A stretch of 64,000 nucleotides of DNA from positions 1,027,001 to 1,091,000 of the forward strand of contig JADJGA010000012.1 in NCBI GenBank assembly GCA_016708265.1, given 5' to 3'. Source of the DNA: Saprospiraceae bacterium (GTDB taxonomy: Bacteria > Bacteroidota > Bacteroidia > Chitinophagales > Saprospiraceae). The notes under the pieces were generated by a model. The model had not been told where the DNA came from, made no database searches, and worked only from the letters and a program-made list of their open reading frames with translations. Shown piece by piece: positions 1 to 8,875 of this stretch (positions are counted from its first letter, which is position 1; each line of letters opens with the position of its first letter). Both the position numbers and the translations under genes were made by a program.

Positions 1-1
1 A

Positions 2-1507
2 TGTAAAGTAGCACCATCTCCAATGACCGATACCATACAACAAATTGTATACGGATTGCCTGAAAGAGAGGAATTTGTCTCTCAGTTTTTGAAAAGGATT
101 TATCAGGATAATGAGATATTAAAGGAAATTGCAGTAGTAGATACTCCCGGAACAAATACAATAATTGAACATCACCAGGAGATAACTGAAAAATTCATTC
201 CTGTAAGTGACCTGATCATATTTGTTTTCGAAGCCAAAAATCCTTACAGGCAATCAGCATGGGAATTCTTTGATTATGTTAAGGATGAATGGAAGAAAAA
301 AGTTGTCTTTGTATTGCAACAAAAAGATCTGATGAATTCTGAAGATCTTGCTATCAATTTTAATGGGGTGAAAGACTATGCCCGTAAGAAGAATATCATA
401 GATCCGGTGGTTTTCGCCGTATCAGCTAAAGATGAAATAGAAGGACAGACTAATAATAGCGGTTTTATTGAACTCCGGCAATATATAGAAAAACACATAA
501 CTAATGGTAAAGCAACTTATCTGAAACTTGAAGCTTCTGTAGATACACTGCTCAATATAAATTCAAAGCTTTGTCAGGGGATGATAATCAGAAAAGAACA
601 GTACGAAGCGGATCTGATTTTCCGCCATGAGATCAGGGGTATTCTTGACCAGCAGGAAATTAAAACAAATTATCAAACAGAAGTGCTGATTGAAAATCTG
701 GTAGCAAAGTATGATAATATTTCTCAAAAATACAAGGAAATATTAAGTGATAAACTTGGTTTCTTTTCAATAATCTCAAGTTCTTTTTTGTCAATTTTTG
801 ATAAAAAGGAGAATTTGAGCAACTGGCTGAGAGAGTATACTTCTGAACTGGAGAAAGACCTAAAAGATGTAATAGGGAAATCTATCAATGATGGAATAAA
901 AGACATAGCTGAAAATATTCAGATGATGGCTAAGCTGGTGGATGCTAAATTACATAACAGCAAGACTATTCTGCCAAATGATCATCACATTTTTAGTGAT
1001 CTGGCCGATAAAAGGGCAAACATTCTCTCAGAATTGATTGATACATTTTACAGGTTCATACATCAGGAAGAAAACTTTTATAACAAAGAAATGCTGACAA
1101 GGGACAGCAATGTCTCCCCCGATCTTCTCAAAGGCAGTGGATTGGCAGCAATAGGCATTGTAATTACAGCACTTATGCATGGTGTTGTATTCGATATAAC
1201 CGGTGGGGCCATCACTGCAATTGGATTTATTTTTGCAGGGGTCGGAATCGGTTTGAAGCGCAATAAGATACTCAATGGCTTTATCTCAGAATTAGAAAAG
1301 GGCAGAAACAAAATTAAGGCAGAAGTAGCCGAAAAGGTTAAAAATTACGTTATATCAATTAAAAGAAGAATTGATGATAATTTCGCAAAACTGGATGGTT
1401 TTCTTGAAAATGAAGAAAGGGAAATCAAGGCTATAAATGAAAAACAGAATGAAATAGAAAGACAGTTTGTCACCATTAAAAATGATTTAATTTCAAAATA
1501 TAAATGA
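2..1507 (+). CDS. Dynamin-like GTPase, 5' end cut by the window
   Basis: The reading frame is open to the window edge; the first ATG at 23 is probably internal, because the codons before it continue the conserved region between the P-loop and the switch of dynamin-family GTPases. The P-loop itself lies outside the window. Counting from the ATG at 23, the G3 motif DTPG is at residues 40-43. The place of the usual G4 N/TKxD motif is taken by QQKD at 99-102. A long helical middle follows, then two adjacent hydrophobic stretches at about 369-411, which fit a membrane paddle, then a coiled-coil tail. Family knowledge suggests a membrane-remodelling GTPase. The stop overlaps the next start (ATGA), so the two genes are translationally coupled. 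The family call is fairly sure; the cellular role is unknown. Confidence 0.75.
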   Translation, partial: CKVAPSPMTDTIQQIVYGLPEREEFVSQFLKRIYQDNEILKEIAVVDTPGTNTIIEHHQEITEKFIPVSDLIIFVFEAKNPYRQSAWEFFDYVKDEWKKKVVFVLQQKDLMNSEDLAINFNGVKDYARKKNIIDPVVFAVSAKDEIEGQTNNSGFIELRQYIEKHITNGKATYLKLEASVDTLLNINSKLCQGMIIRKEQYEADLIFRHEIRGILDQQEIKTNYQTEVLIENLVAKYDNISQKYKEILSDKLGFFSIISSSFLSIFDKKENLSNWLREYTSELEKDLKDVIGKSINDGIKDIAENIQMMAKLVDAKLHNSKTILPNDHHIFSDLADKRANILSELIDTFYRFIHQEENFYNKEMLTRDSNVSPDLLKGSGLAAIGIVITALMHGVVFDITGGAITAIGFIFAGVGIGLKRNKILNGFISELEKGRNKIKAEVAEKVKNYVISIKRRIDDNFAKLDGFLENEEREIKAINEKQNEIERQFVTIKNDLISKYK

Positions 1508-2526
1508 GTAAAAGCAGAATTGTATTAATAATTGCAGTAATTGTACTGGCTCTAGTGGCCTTTTTTGTTATAAAAGCCGGCTCTGACAAAAAGAACAGGA
1601 ATTATGATTTTTCATTCCGTGAATTTGCTGTTGAGGATATAGAAAATGTGGAAAAAGTATTGTTATTCAAAAGAGATGGAGAGCGGATACAGCTTAACAG
1701 GAAAAAAAATGTCTGGTATGTAAATGACAAATACATTGCAAGTTCTACTGCAGTAGCAAATTTATTATCAGCTGTTAAAAATGTGAAAATTGATTATGTG
1801 CCACCAGATGCGGCAGTGGAAAATATTATGAAATCGCTGATGTACAATGGAATAAAAGTGGAGTTATACGATAAAAGCGGTGAAGCGATAAAGAAATTTT
1901 ATGTTGGGGATTCACCCGAAAATAGTATAGGAACATACTACCTTATGGAAGGTTCTGCAAGTCCTCTTGTGCTTTCATTACCTGGTTTTAAAGGCAATTT
2001 GAGAGTTCGTTTTTCATATACCCAGGATGAATGGAGAGACAGGATTGTTTATAATATCAAACCGGATGAAATAGATGAGGTAAGTATGAAATATTTTTTC
2101 GATAAAGATAATTCCTTTTTGCTTAAGCGAATAAATTATGGTTTCACCATACAGCCTGCATTTGAAGACTTAAAAAAATCAAATACAAGAGTAAATAATG
2201 ATTTTGCAAAGGCATACCTGTTAGGATTCGAAAATAAAGGTTGTGAGTATATAGCTAATAACATAGAGGGAAGGGAAGATATTCTCACTCGTTTGCCAAT
2301 TGTGGAGATTGGACTAAAGCTAAAAACCGGTAAATCGAAAAAACTTGATATTTTTATGATACCGAATCTGGATAATGAAGTTGATGAGGATAAGGATGGG
2401 ATCAACAAATATTTGAATGAGTCAGTGCTAAGATATATTGCCAGGGATGAAAATAATGACTTGTTTTTGATCCAGTATGAAGTATTTAAAGATATTTTTG
2501 TTTCTGCAAGATCATTTAACAAATAA
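1504..2526 (+). CDS. DUF4340-type membrane-anchored protein
   Basis: This 340-residue protein has one N-terminal membrane segment (about residues 5-23) and an extracytoplasmic region with repeated beta-rich 'W/Y-x-V' segments. It resembles DUF4340 proteins, which in Bacteroidota and other phyla often neighbour gliding-type ABC transporter genes. Here it is coupled to the dynamin-like GTPase through a 4-bp ATGA overlap, so the two probably act together at the inner membrane. No catalytic motif is visible. A bidirectional hairpin terminator follows directly. The DUF4340 assignment rests on overall pattern and is moderate; the function is unknown. Confidence 0.65.
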   Translation: MSKSRIVLIIAVIVLALVAFFVIKAGSDKKNRNYDFSFREFAVEDIENVEKVLLFKRDGERIQLNRKKNVWYVNDKYIASSTAVANLLSAVKNVKIDYVPPDAAVENIMKSLMYNGIKVELYDKSGEAIKKFYVGDSPENSIGTYYLMEGSASPLVLSLPGFKGNLRVRFSYTQDEWRDRIVYNIKPDEIDEVSMKYFFDKDNSFLLKRINYGFTIQPAFEDLKKSNTRVNNDFAKAYLLGFENKGCEYIANNIEGREDILTRLPIVEIGLKLKTGKSKKLDIFMIPNLDNEVDEDKDGINKYLNESVLRYIARDENNDLFLIQYEVFKDIFVSARSFNK

Positions 2527-2556
2527 AACAGGAAAGAATCAGATTCAGGATAAATT

Positions 2557-2599
2557 AAAAATGACCTGATATTCATGGTTGAAAAATCAGGTCATTTTT
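2557..2599. terminator. Bidirectional intrinsic terminator
   Basis: A perfect 14-bp inverted repeat (2557-2570 with 2586-2599, loop of 15 nt) begins with an A run and ends with a T run, so it can work on both strands. It lies between the convergent DUF4340 and DUF4252 genes. Confidence 0.8.
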
Positions 2600-2624
2600 G
2601 TGCGAAAGCTATTTAAAATCAGTT

Positions 2625-3137
2625 CTATCTGTTTTGCAGTTTGTCAAGTTTGTCAGCTCCTTCGATATTAAAAGCCTTACCTATTTTTGATATTTTATCG
2701 ATATTGATATTTCCTGTGAAGCTCATTAAAACTGCATTTTGTTTATTTCCAACGAGTAGTATCAACTCTTTTACAATATTCCCCTGTGATCCGGTGCTAA
2801 AAAAGATTACATTTGAACCCTTTTCTTTTACTGACATCAATTCCTCATATCCTCCTAATCCAATTTTTAGTCTTGCTGAATTATAAAACTCCAGTGGATT
2901 CTTTTCAGTTTTGAGAACTTTTAATCCTTTAAGGCTGGCTATTATTTCTTTGATCTCAGCATTGTTCTCGTTTGATTTCGAGATTGAACTAAGCATATTT
3001 GCACTAATAGACACATAATTGAAGTCTTCATTAGTGGTTTTATCTGTAAATAATTTGTCAATAGCATTTGACTGGGCAAAAGAAACTGCAGTTGCAAAAA
3101 GTGCTAAATTTAATATTAATAAAAATAATTTTTTCAT
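2625..3137 (-). CDS. DUF4252 family exported protein
   Basis: A 170-residue protein with a clear signal peptide (MKK, hydrophobic core, cleavage near SFAQ). The mature part matches the general form of DUF4252: a short helical stretch, then alternating beta strands ending in a repeated K-I-x-K segment near the C-terminus. It is the third gene of an operon with an ECF sigma factor and its putative anti-sigma protein (spacings of 12 and 11 bp). This arrangement is common in Bacteroidota. The function is unknown; the context suggests the output or sensing arm of an envelope-stress regulon. Confidence 0.7.
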   Translation of the reverse strand: MKKLFLLILNLALFATAVSFAQSNAIDKLFTDKTTNEDFNYVSISANMLSSISKSNENNAEIKEIIASLKGLKVLKTEKNPLEFYNSARLKIGLGGYEELMSVKEKGSNVIFFSTGSQGNIVKELILLVGNKQNAVLMSFTGNINIDKISKIGKAFNIEGADKLDKLQNR

Positions 3138-3149
3138 GGTTTATCTGAT

Positions 3150-3611
3150 TTAATTTGATTTAATGATATCGAGTTTTTCAAGATTTCCAATTGTGCCGGA
3201 TATCGATTCCTGGCCTTTATTATAATTGACAGATAAAAAAGCTAGTGCCTCTTTAGTTATTTTTAAAGCTTCTTCAGGATCCTGAATTTCCCCGGAGCTA
3301 ATATTTACAATTTTCTTGTTTGTATTATCAGTATAAAAATAAATTCCGGCACCTATAAGCAAAATTATTGAAGCCGCAACTGCTATGCTTTTTATAAAAC
3401 TACCTTTGACTATTTTGTTTTTTTTGCTTTTAATGATTCCCGGATATCTGATATCTTTTTCAGCATCAAAAAATGCAAACATCGTTTTCAGTTCAGCATA
3501 TTCCTGATTTTCATTGTTTTTCAATATCTTTTTAATCTCGCTTTCTTCCTCAAGAGATGTTTCTCCTTCCCAATATTTTTTTATCAAATCATCAATATTG
3601 CTGTTTTTCAT
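3150..3611 (-). CDS. Putative anti-sigma membrane protein
   Basis: A 153-residue protein whose first 30 residues carry the pattern YWEGETSLEEE, typical of the cytoplasmic N-terminus of Bacteroidota proteins encoded after ECF sigma factors. One membrane segment lies at about residues 70-90 and is followed by a short periplasmic tail rich in helix formers. No zinc-binding HxxxCxxC motif is present, so this is not a ZAS-type anti-sigma factor. It sits 11 bp downstream of the sigma gene and upstream of the DUF4252 gene. The anti-sigma role is inferred from position and topology. Confidence 0.65.
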   Translation of the reverse strand: MKNSNIDDLIKKYWEGETSLEEESEIKKILKNNENQEYAELKTMFAFFDAEKDIRYPGIIKSKKNKIVKGSFIKSIAVAASIILLIGAGIYFYTDNTNKKIVNISSGEIQDPEEALKITKEALAFLSVNYNKGQESISGTIGNLEKLDIIKSN

Positions 3612-3622
3612 ATTTTTCGGTA

Positions 3623-4123
3623 TTACTGTAATTGTAATTTTGCATCAAAGATTAACTGCTGAAGCAATTTTCTTGCCCTGAAAAGGAAAACTTTGACATT
3701 CTGGATATCTGTCTGCATGATCTCAGATATTTCTTTATAACTCATTTCTTCAATTTCACGAAGCTGGATCACAGTCTTATAGTTTTCAGGCATTGAATTG
3801 ATAAGCTTTTTTAGTTTGCAGGTCAGGTCTTTTGTTTCAAGCTCTTGGTCAGGTCTTATCGAATGATCACTTTCTTTGAAGGAAACTGAATCAAGGCTTT
3901 CAAAGTTCTTTTTTTTATTGCTCCTGATTTTATCAATGCACATATTCCTTGTTACCGACATACACCAGGCTTCTTTGTTTTCTATTTTATCGAATTCAAT
4001 TCCTGATTCCCATATTTTTATTGCCAGTTCCTGCATAATATCCTCAGCATCATTGTCGTCACCGGTTAGACGCAATGCATATCTGTAAAATTTGTCCTTG
4101 TATGCCAGTAAAAAGGCTTCCAT
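3623..4123 (-). CDS. ECF RNA polymerase sigma factor
   Basis: A 166-residue sigma-70 family protein with both ECF regions. Region 2 (residues about 5-75) includes the core-binding 'DAEDIMQELAIKIWE' segment. Region 4 (about 105-155) carries the helix-turn-helix with 'MPENYKTVIQLREIEEMSYKEIS'. It directs RNA polymerase to a small regulon, probably in response to its membrane partner encoded next. It is the first gene of a three-gene operon and is divergent from recG with about 80 bp between them. The start at 4123 gives a normal region 2; no better upstream start is visible. Confidence 0.88.
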   Translation of the reverse strand: MEAFLLAYKDKFYRYALRLTGDDNDAEDIMQELAIKIWESGIEFDKIENKEAWCMSVTRNMCIDKIRSNKKKNFESLDSVSFKESDHSIRPDQELETKDLTCKLKKLINSMPENYKTVIQLREIEEMSYKEISEIMQTDIQNVKVFLFRARKLLQQLIFDAKLQLQ

Positions 4124-4205
4124 TATTGTATTATATTATGTTGACGAAAGAAAAATAAAATTTGTTACAATAATTAACGTAATTTTACCCACAAAATTGA
4201 TTTTT

Positions 4206-6326
4206 TTGAACTCAGAGAATGATATATTGTTTACTCCAATTGAATTCCTTAAAGGAGTTGGGCCTAAAAGAGCTGAGCTTTTAAAGAAAGAACTTGGAAT
4301 ATCTTTTTTCCAGGATTTGCTTGTGCATTTCCCTTTCAGGTATGTTGACAGAACTACATTTCGAAGAATAAATGAAATAAATGAAGGTTCAGCATTGTTC
4401 CAGTTGAAATGCAGGATCATTGATAAGCAGATAATTAAGGGAGCAAATAACAGGAGCCGGTTACAAGCTGTTGCAGTAGATGACACAGGAATGATTGAGT
4501 TGTTATGGTTTCAGGGTGTCAAATGGATTGACCCTGTGATTGAAAATGGTAAAGAATATATCATTTTCGGCAAAATCGAAAGTGGATTTGGAACAAAAAA
4601 AATGATACACCCTGAATTGGAACCTGTTACAGAAGATAGTGTAAACAGAAAATCAATTCTTTCCCCTGTTTACAGTACAACCGAGAAATTGAATTCAGGA
4701 GGATTAAATAGTAGGGCATTAGCCAAATTGATGGAGAATCTAATGTTCAGGATTGAGTTGAGTGAAATTGAGGAATTTTTGCCTGAATATATCATTAAAA
4801 GGCTAAATCTCATAACAAGAAAAAAAGCATTATTTCAGATACATTTTCCTAAAAATGATGAACAACTGGATGCAGCAAAAACCCGCTTGAAATTTGAGGA
4901 ATTATTCTTTTTGCAATTAAGGTTATTGTTAAATAAAATAATAAGGAAAAAAAAGATCAAGGGATATGTTTTTGGTCAGGTTGGACAGAAGTTTAATGAA
5001 TTTTACTCTGAAAAACTTAAATTTGAACTTACAGGAGCGCAAAAGCGTGTTACTAAAGAGATCCGGTCTGATCTCAGATCCGGGATTCAAATGAACAGGT
5101 TGCTGCAGGGAGATGTTGGAAGCGGTAAGACTATTGTAGCTTTGATGACAATGCTCATAGGGATTGATAACGGATACCAGACATGTATTATGGCTCCTAC
5201 CGAAATTCTTGCACAGCAGCATTTTAATTCAATAAGTGAACTAATCAAAGGTCTTGGTATTAATATCGGATTTTTATCAGGAAATATAAAAGGTAATGTC
5301 AGGAAATCACTGCTAGCTTCACTTGAAGCAGGTTCAATAGATATTCTTGTCGGAACACATGCCGTTATTGAGTCGTGGGTTAAATTTCACAATCTTGGAT
5401 TAGCGATTATTGACGAACAACACCGGTTTGGAGTCAAACAAAGAGCAAGCCTCTGGCATAAATCCAAACCACTGCCTCCGCATATTCTTGTAATGACAGC
5501 TACACCAATACCCAGAACACTTTCTATGACAATATATGGAGATTTGGATGTCTCAGTGATTGATGAACTTCCTCCAGGCAGAAAGAACATAGATACTATC
5601 CATTTAAATGAATCTAAAAGACTGAAATTGATTAAGTTTCTTGGAAACCAGATCTCTTTAGGAAGACAAATTTACGTAGTTTATCCGTTAATAGAGGAAT
5701 CAGAGAAAATGGATCTGCAAAATCTTCAGGATGGTTATGAAAGTATGCTCCATCATTTTCCAAGACCCGAATATCAGATGAGTATAGTGCATGGTAAGAT
5801 GAAATCGCCTGATAAAGACTTCGAAATGCAGAGATTTAAAGAAGGTAGGACTCAAATACTAGTGAGCACTACTGTTATAGAAGTTGGTGTCGATGTTCCT
5901 AATGCCACAGTCATGGTAATTGAAAATGCAGAAAGGTTTGGATTGTCACAATTGCATCAGTTGAGGGGCAGGGTAGGCAGGGGAGCCGAACAGTCTTACT
6001 GCATTCTTATGAGTTCTTATAAGCTATCAAAAGATGCAAAGGAAAGGATAAACACAATGGTCCGGACAAACAATGGCTTTGAAATATCTGAGGTAGATAT
6101 GCAGTTAAGAGGGCCGGGAGATATGGAAGGTGTCAGGCAAAGCGGTTTGCTTGATCTTAAAATATCTAATATTCTTGAGGATGAAAAGATTTTAAAACTA
6201 GCAAGGACTGTGTGTCAGGAAATACTTGATTCTGACAGTTCACTTCAAAATCCGGCAAATGTCAGATTAAAAAACTATGTAAACAGTAATAGGAGCTTGT
6301 TTTCATCATGGGGAAGAATTTCCTAA
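4206..6326 (+). CDS. recG: ATP-dependent DNA helicase RecG
   Basis: RecG reverses stalled replication forks and branch-migrates Holliday junctions. The protein shows the wedge (OB-fold) domain at residues about 50-160, Walker A (GDVGSGKT) near 302, the DEQH box near 403, motif III (MTATPIPRT), and motif VI within LRGRVGRG. The frame is open back to an ATG at 4092, but that start would run 32 bp into the divergent sigma gene. RecG proteins normally begin just before the 'TPIEFLKGVGPKRAELL' segment, so I chose the TTG at 4206; TTG at 4197 is also possible. The length of about 706 residues fits the family. No ATG lies in frame near this start. Confidence 0.9.
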   Translation: MNSENDILFTPIEFLKGVGPKRAELLKKELGISFFQDLLVHFPFRYVDRTTFRRINEINEGSALFQLKCRIIDKQIIKGANNRSRLQAVAVDDTGMIELLWFQGVKWIDPVIENGKEYIIFGKIESGFGTKKMIHPELEPVTEDSVNRKSILSPVYSTTEKLNSGGLNSRALAKLMENLMFRIELSEIEEFLPEYIIKRLNLITRKKALFQIHFPKNDEQLDAAKTRLKFEELFFLQLRLLLNKIIRKKKIKGYVFGQVGQKFNEFYSEKLKFELTGAQKRVTKEIRSDLRSGIQMNRLLQGDVGSGKTIVALMTMLIGIDNGYQTCIMAPTEILAQQHFNSISELIKGLGINIGFLSGNIKGNVRKSLLASLEAGSIDILVGTHAVIESWVKFHNLGLAIIDEQHRFGVKQRASLWHKSKPLPPHILVMTATPIPRTLSMTIYGDLDVSVIDELPPGRKNIDTIHLNESKRLKLIKFLGNQISLGRQIYVVYPLIEESEKMDLQNLQDGYESMLHHFPRPEYQMSIVHGKMKSPDKDFEMQRFKEGRTQILVSTTVIEVGVDVPNATVMVIENAERFGLSQLHQLRGRVGRGAEQSYCILMSSYKLSKDAKERINTMVRTNNGFEISEVDMQLRGPGDMEGVRQSGLLDLKISNILEDEKILKLARTVCQEILDSDSSLQNPANVRLKNYVNSNRSLFSSWGRIS

Positions 6327-6361
6327 AATGGTCTGGGATGAAATTGGGGAGCGTGATTAAT

Positions 6362-6417
6362 AATTTACAAAGTACGACTTACGATTTTTGATTTGTGATT
6401 TTTAAATTACGGCTTAT
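6362..6417. repeat. Degenerate 7-bp-period array downstream of recG
   Basis: Eight contiguous heptads can be read in one phase. Several follow GAnnTAC or GATTTnT (for example GACTTAC, GATTTTT, GATTTGT). The array begins 35 bp after the recG stop and belongs to the same family as the arrays at 28377, 53160 and 55846. It is more degenerate than those. Confidence 0.55.
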
Positions 6418-6503
6418 TGATTTAGGAAGCATTATTTTGTTAGTAATGGATTTGGAAAGCTAGCATTCAAATCAATTCATTATTTAACAGTAATAAAAAA
6501 ATG

Positions 6504-6543
6504 AAAAAAAAGCCTGCCCGAAATTCTTTTACTTCAGACAGGC
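6504..6543 (-). terminator. Intrinsic terminator of the 6564-7478 lipoprotein gene
   Basis: On the minus strand an 11-bp imperfect stem (6533-6543 pairing with 6512-6522, two mismatches) is followed by an eight-T run (6504-6511 as A on the plus strand). It starts 20 bp after the gene's stop codon. Confidence 0.75.
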
Positions 6544-6563
6544 GCTCCCATTTACATAAATCT

Positions 6564-7478
6564 TTATATCTTATCTAAAATCTCTTTAATGTCTTCTATT
6601 TTTGATTTGAAAACTTCAACTTTAATTTTGCGATCATCTGTAATCACTGCATATTTCATACCAAAATATGGATTATGATCTTTATCTTCTGATAAAATAA
6701 TGATATTCAGTTTGTTATTAGGCAATAAAAAATTTTCTGGTATTTTAAAAGCCTGCTTTTCATTGTCCCATTCCAATTCTATATTAAACTTCAGATCCGG
6801 AAAAACCATCTGAACAACCGAATTACTTACATTATAAGATTCATGCATGTCGATTAATATTTCATCAGATTTCCAGTTTTTGTCCAGGTATTTTCCCAAA
6901 CTTACTATACCCGGTATTTGTGTTTTAAATAAATAGCCATTTTTATTTACTGTAGTTCCATTACTATCAAAAGTCCAGCTATGTTTTGAAATAAGATCCT
7001 GTCCAGATTTTGAAAGTATCCATTTATTTTTATCATATCTGAAAATTCCAAGATTTTCAAAAATTGTGTCAGGCACACTAAAACTTATATATTTGTTTTG
7101 CAGTGGGAAAATTTCTTTTCCTTTTTTATCCTTAAATTTAAAATCAATAATAGTTGTAGGAGAAATTAAATAATTAGATTTCTCAATCATAGTAAATCTG
7201 TCTGCTATTATTTTCCGTGTTGAGTTTATTTGTCTCCATTGTATTATAACACTATCGGTTGTGGAGCTGAATGAATTTTCATCAACTGAAATGATAAAAC
7301 CATTTGCTTCTATGATTTTGATTCCTCCTGAATTTTTAAAAACCATATATTGATTCTCTCCTTTTAAGGATTCCAACACTGCAAGCTTATCTTTCTTATA
7401 AGGATAAAATATGTCATGTTCTTTCAAACACGATGTGAAGATCAGAGTTATAAGTGATATGTAAAAGTAGTTTTTCAT
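6564..7478 (-). CDS. Hypothetical lipoprotein
   Basis: A 304-residue protein with a lipoprotein signal (hydrophobic stretch, then FTSC near residue 17). The mature part is beta-rich. It has a segment around residues 60-130 with a ZU5- or carboxypeptidase-like look, including 'S-T-T-D-S-V-I-I-Q-W', and conserved-looking W and G residues later. I do not recognise a family with confidence. It is probably exposed on the periplasmic or outer leaflet. Downstream there is a good terminator; upstream lies the end of the sigma/beta-barrel operon, 77 bp away, so it could be its third gene. Confidence 0.6.
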   Translation of the reverse strand: MKNYFYISLITLIFTSCLKEHDIFYPYKKDKLAVLESLKGENQYMVFKNSGGIKIIEANGFIISVDENSFSSTTDSVIIQWRQINSTRKIIADRFTMIEKSNYLISPTTIIDFKFKDKKGKEIFPLQNKYISFSVPDTIFENLGIFRYDKNKWILSKSGQDLISKHSWTFDSNGTTVNKNGYLFKTQIPGIVSLGKYLDKNWKSDEILIDMHESYNVSNSVVQMVFPDLKFNIELEWDNEKQAFKIPENFLLPNNKLNIIILSEDKDHNPYFGMKYAVITDDRKIKVEVFKSKIEDIKEILDKI

Positions 7479-7555
7479 AATTTCATTCAGATAATATTTA
7501 GTAGATATCGAATCAAAAGAATTAGCTGCCTGTCATTAAAAATTAATTATTTTTA

Positions 7556-8875
7556 CTAAAATAAATACCTTCCTCCAAATGATATACCATAAGTAAAATA
7601 CTTTTGCTTAAGGTCATATTCCTTTTTTGTAATCGGAAACAAACTATATGTGAATACAGGCTCTGCAAAAACAGCAAACTGATCATTAATTGAGTACGCA
7701 TAAAATAAACTTGAATAAAGAGAAGCACCAGTCCTGTTCATAAATACTTCATCTCCTTTATCCTCAAGGTTTGTTATTTTTCCATCTTTATTCAATATTG
7801 AACCTGATTTTCTTAAAAGCATATTAATAATTACACCGGCATTCAATCCAAAAGAATGTCGCTGGTATTTCAATTCATATCCAATTATCAGAGGTATACC
7901 CAACATCCTGTATGAATTGAATTTTTTGATATCCTCTTCTCCGTAAATTTCTTTAATCGTAGTGTCTCTGGTGATAGTGAAAGTGCCGTCAGAATGTTTA
8001 ATAGTATCAATGGTAATGATCGTTTGAGTGCTGATAACATTTTTCAGTATAATTCTGAATTTTTCATTGATTGAAGTGAAATCAAATCCGGTTTTTAAAA
8101 CTGCACCTTTGTAATTGTAACCTATCCTTAAACCGGTACTGTAAGACAGCAGTGGATTCTCTGAATTTTTTCGTGAATCTTTTAAAACTTCGTTATCACC
8201 TTTCAAAGATTTAGCCCCATAAAGCGGTGATGCATATGCTTCAAGTAACCATGAATTAATTTTGCTTGGAAAACAGTCATCAAGTATTCCCTTTCTTCTA
8301 TGATAAACAGTTTGTGATTCAGAATTATTATTAGATAAATATTTAGTTTTATTAGTTTTTCCCCCTTGTATAGTATTAAATTCAAAAGGCAACATAGGAA
8401 TATTTTCAATTTCAGAAATTGCACTTGAATTATTGGTGTTGATCTTTGATTCTTCAGGAAACAAAAGTTCTTTAGACGAAAATAAACCTGAACTACCCAG
8501 ATTCGAGAACAGATATGATACATCCTTCTGATCCGAATTATTATCCTTTGATTGCCCGTTTATCTGATTTTCTTCAATTTCTGCAATTTCAACATTTGGG
8601 GTAGAAATATCCTTAAAACTTCCGGAATTGTCCGTAACAGCAAGAATAGATGTTTTTTCATTCTTAGGAGTTACAGATTTATTGGATGAAAGTATAAAAT
8701 AATAAACTCCTGATATTAAAAGAATCAAAACAGTCAAAATAATCATAAAAACAATAATCCTCCTGTTCCTCTTATTCTGGTCAAGAGATGCAGATATGTT
8801 TGTCCAGACAGAATAACTCACTTCACTCTGAAAGTCATATATTTTTTCTTTATATACTTTTTCTAATTTATCCAT
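7556..8875 (-). CDS. Inner-membrane-anchored protein with C-terminal outer-membrane-type beta-barrel domain
   Basis: A 439-residue protein. Residues 1-38 are cytoplasmic and basic, one membrane segment lies at about 41-63, and a low-complexity Ser/Asn-rich linker runs to about 200. The rest consists of alternating amphipathic strands ending in an aromatic residue (…GGRYLF), as in PorT/OmpA-type barrels. The start overlaps the stop of the ECF sigma gene by one base (TAATG), so the proteins are made together. By position it is the likely anti-sigma or sensor partner. The mix of an inner-membrane anchor with an outer-membrane-like barrel is a topological puzzle, discussed in the findings. Confidence 0.7.
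   Translation of the reverse strand: MDKLEKVYKEKIYDFQSEVSYSVWTNISASLDQNKRNRRIIVFMIILTVLILLISGVYYFILSSNKSVTPKNEKTSILAVTDNSGSFKDISTPNVEIAEIEENQINGQSKDNNSDQKDVSYLFSNLGSSGLFSSKELLFPEESKINTNNSSAISEIENIPMLPFEFNTIQGGKTNKTKYLSNNNSESQTVYHRRKGILDDCFPSKINSWLLEAYASPLYGAKSLKGDNEVLKDSRKNSENPLLSYSTGLRIGYNYKGAVLKTGFDFTSINEKFRIILKNVISTQTIITIDTIKHSDGTFTITRDTTIKEIYGEEDIKKFNSYRMLGIPLIIGYELKYQRHSFGLNAGVIINMLLRKSGSILNKDGKITNLEDKGDEVFMNRTGASLYSSLFYAYSINDQFAVFAEPVFTYSLFPITKKEYDLKQKYFTYGISFGGRYLF

Noticed and set aside
4092..4205. RecG start at ATG 4092
   Set aside because: It would overlap the divergent ECF sigma gene by 32 bp and add an N-terminal extension unlike RecG proteins; TTG 4206 fits the family start.
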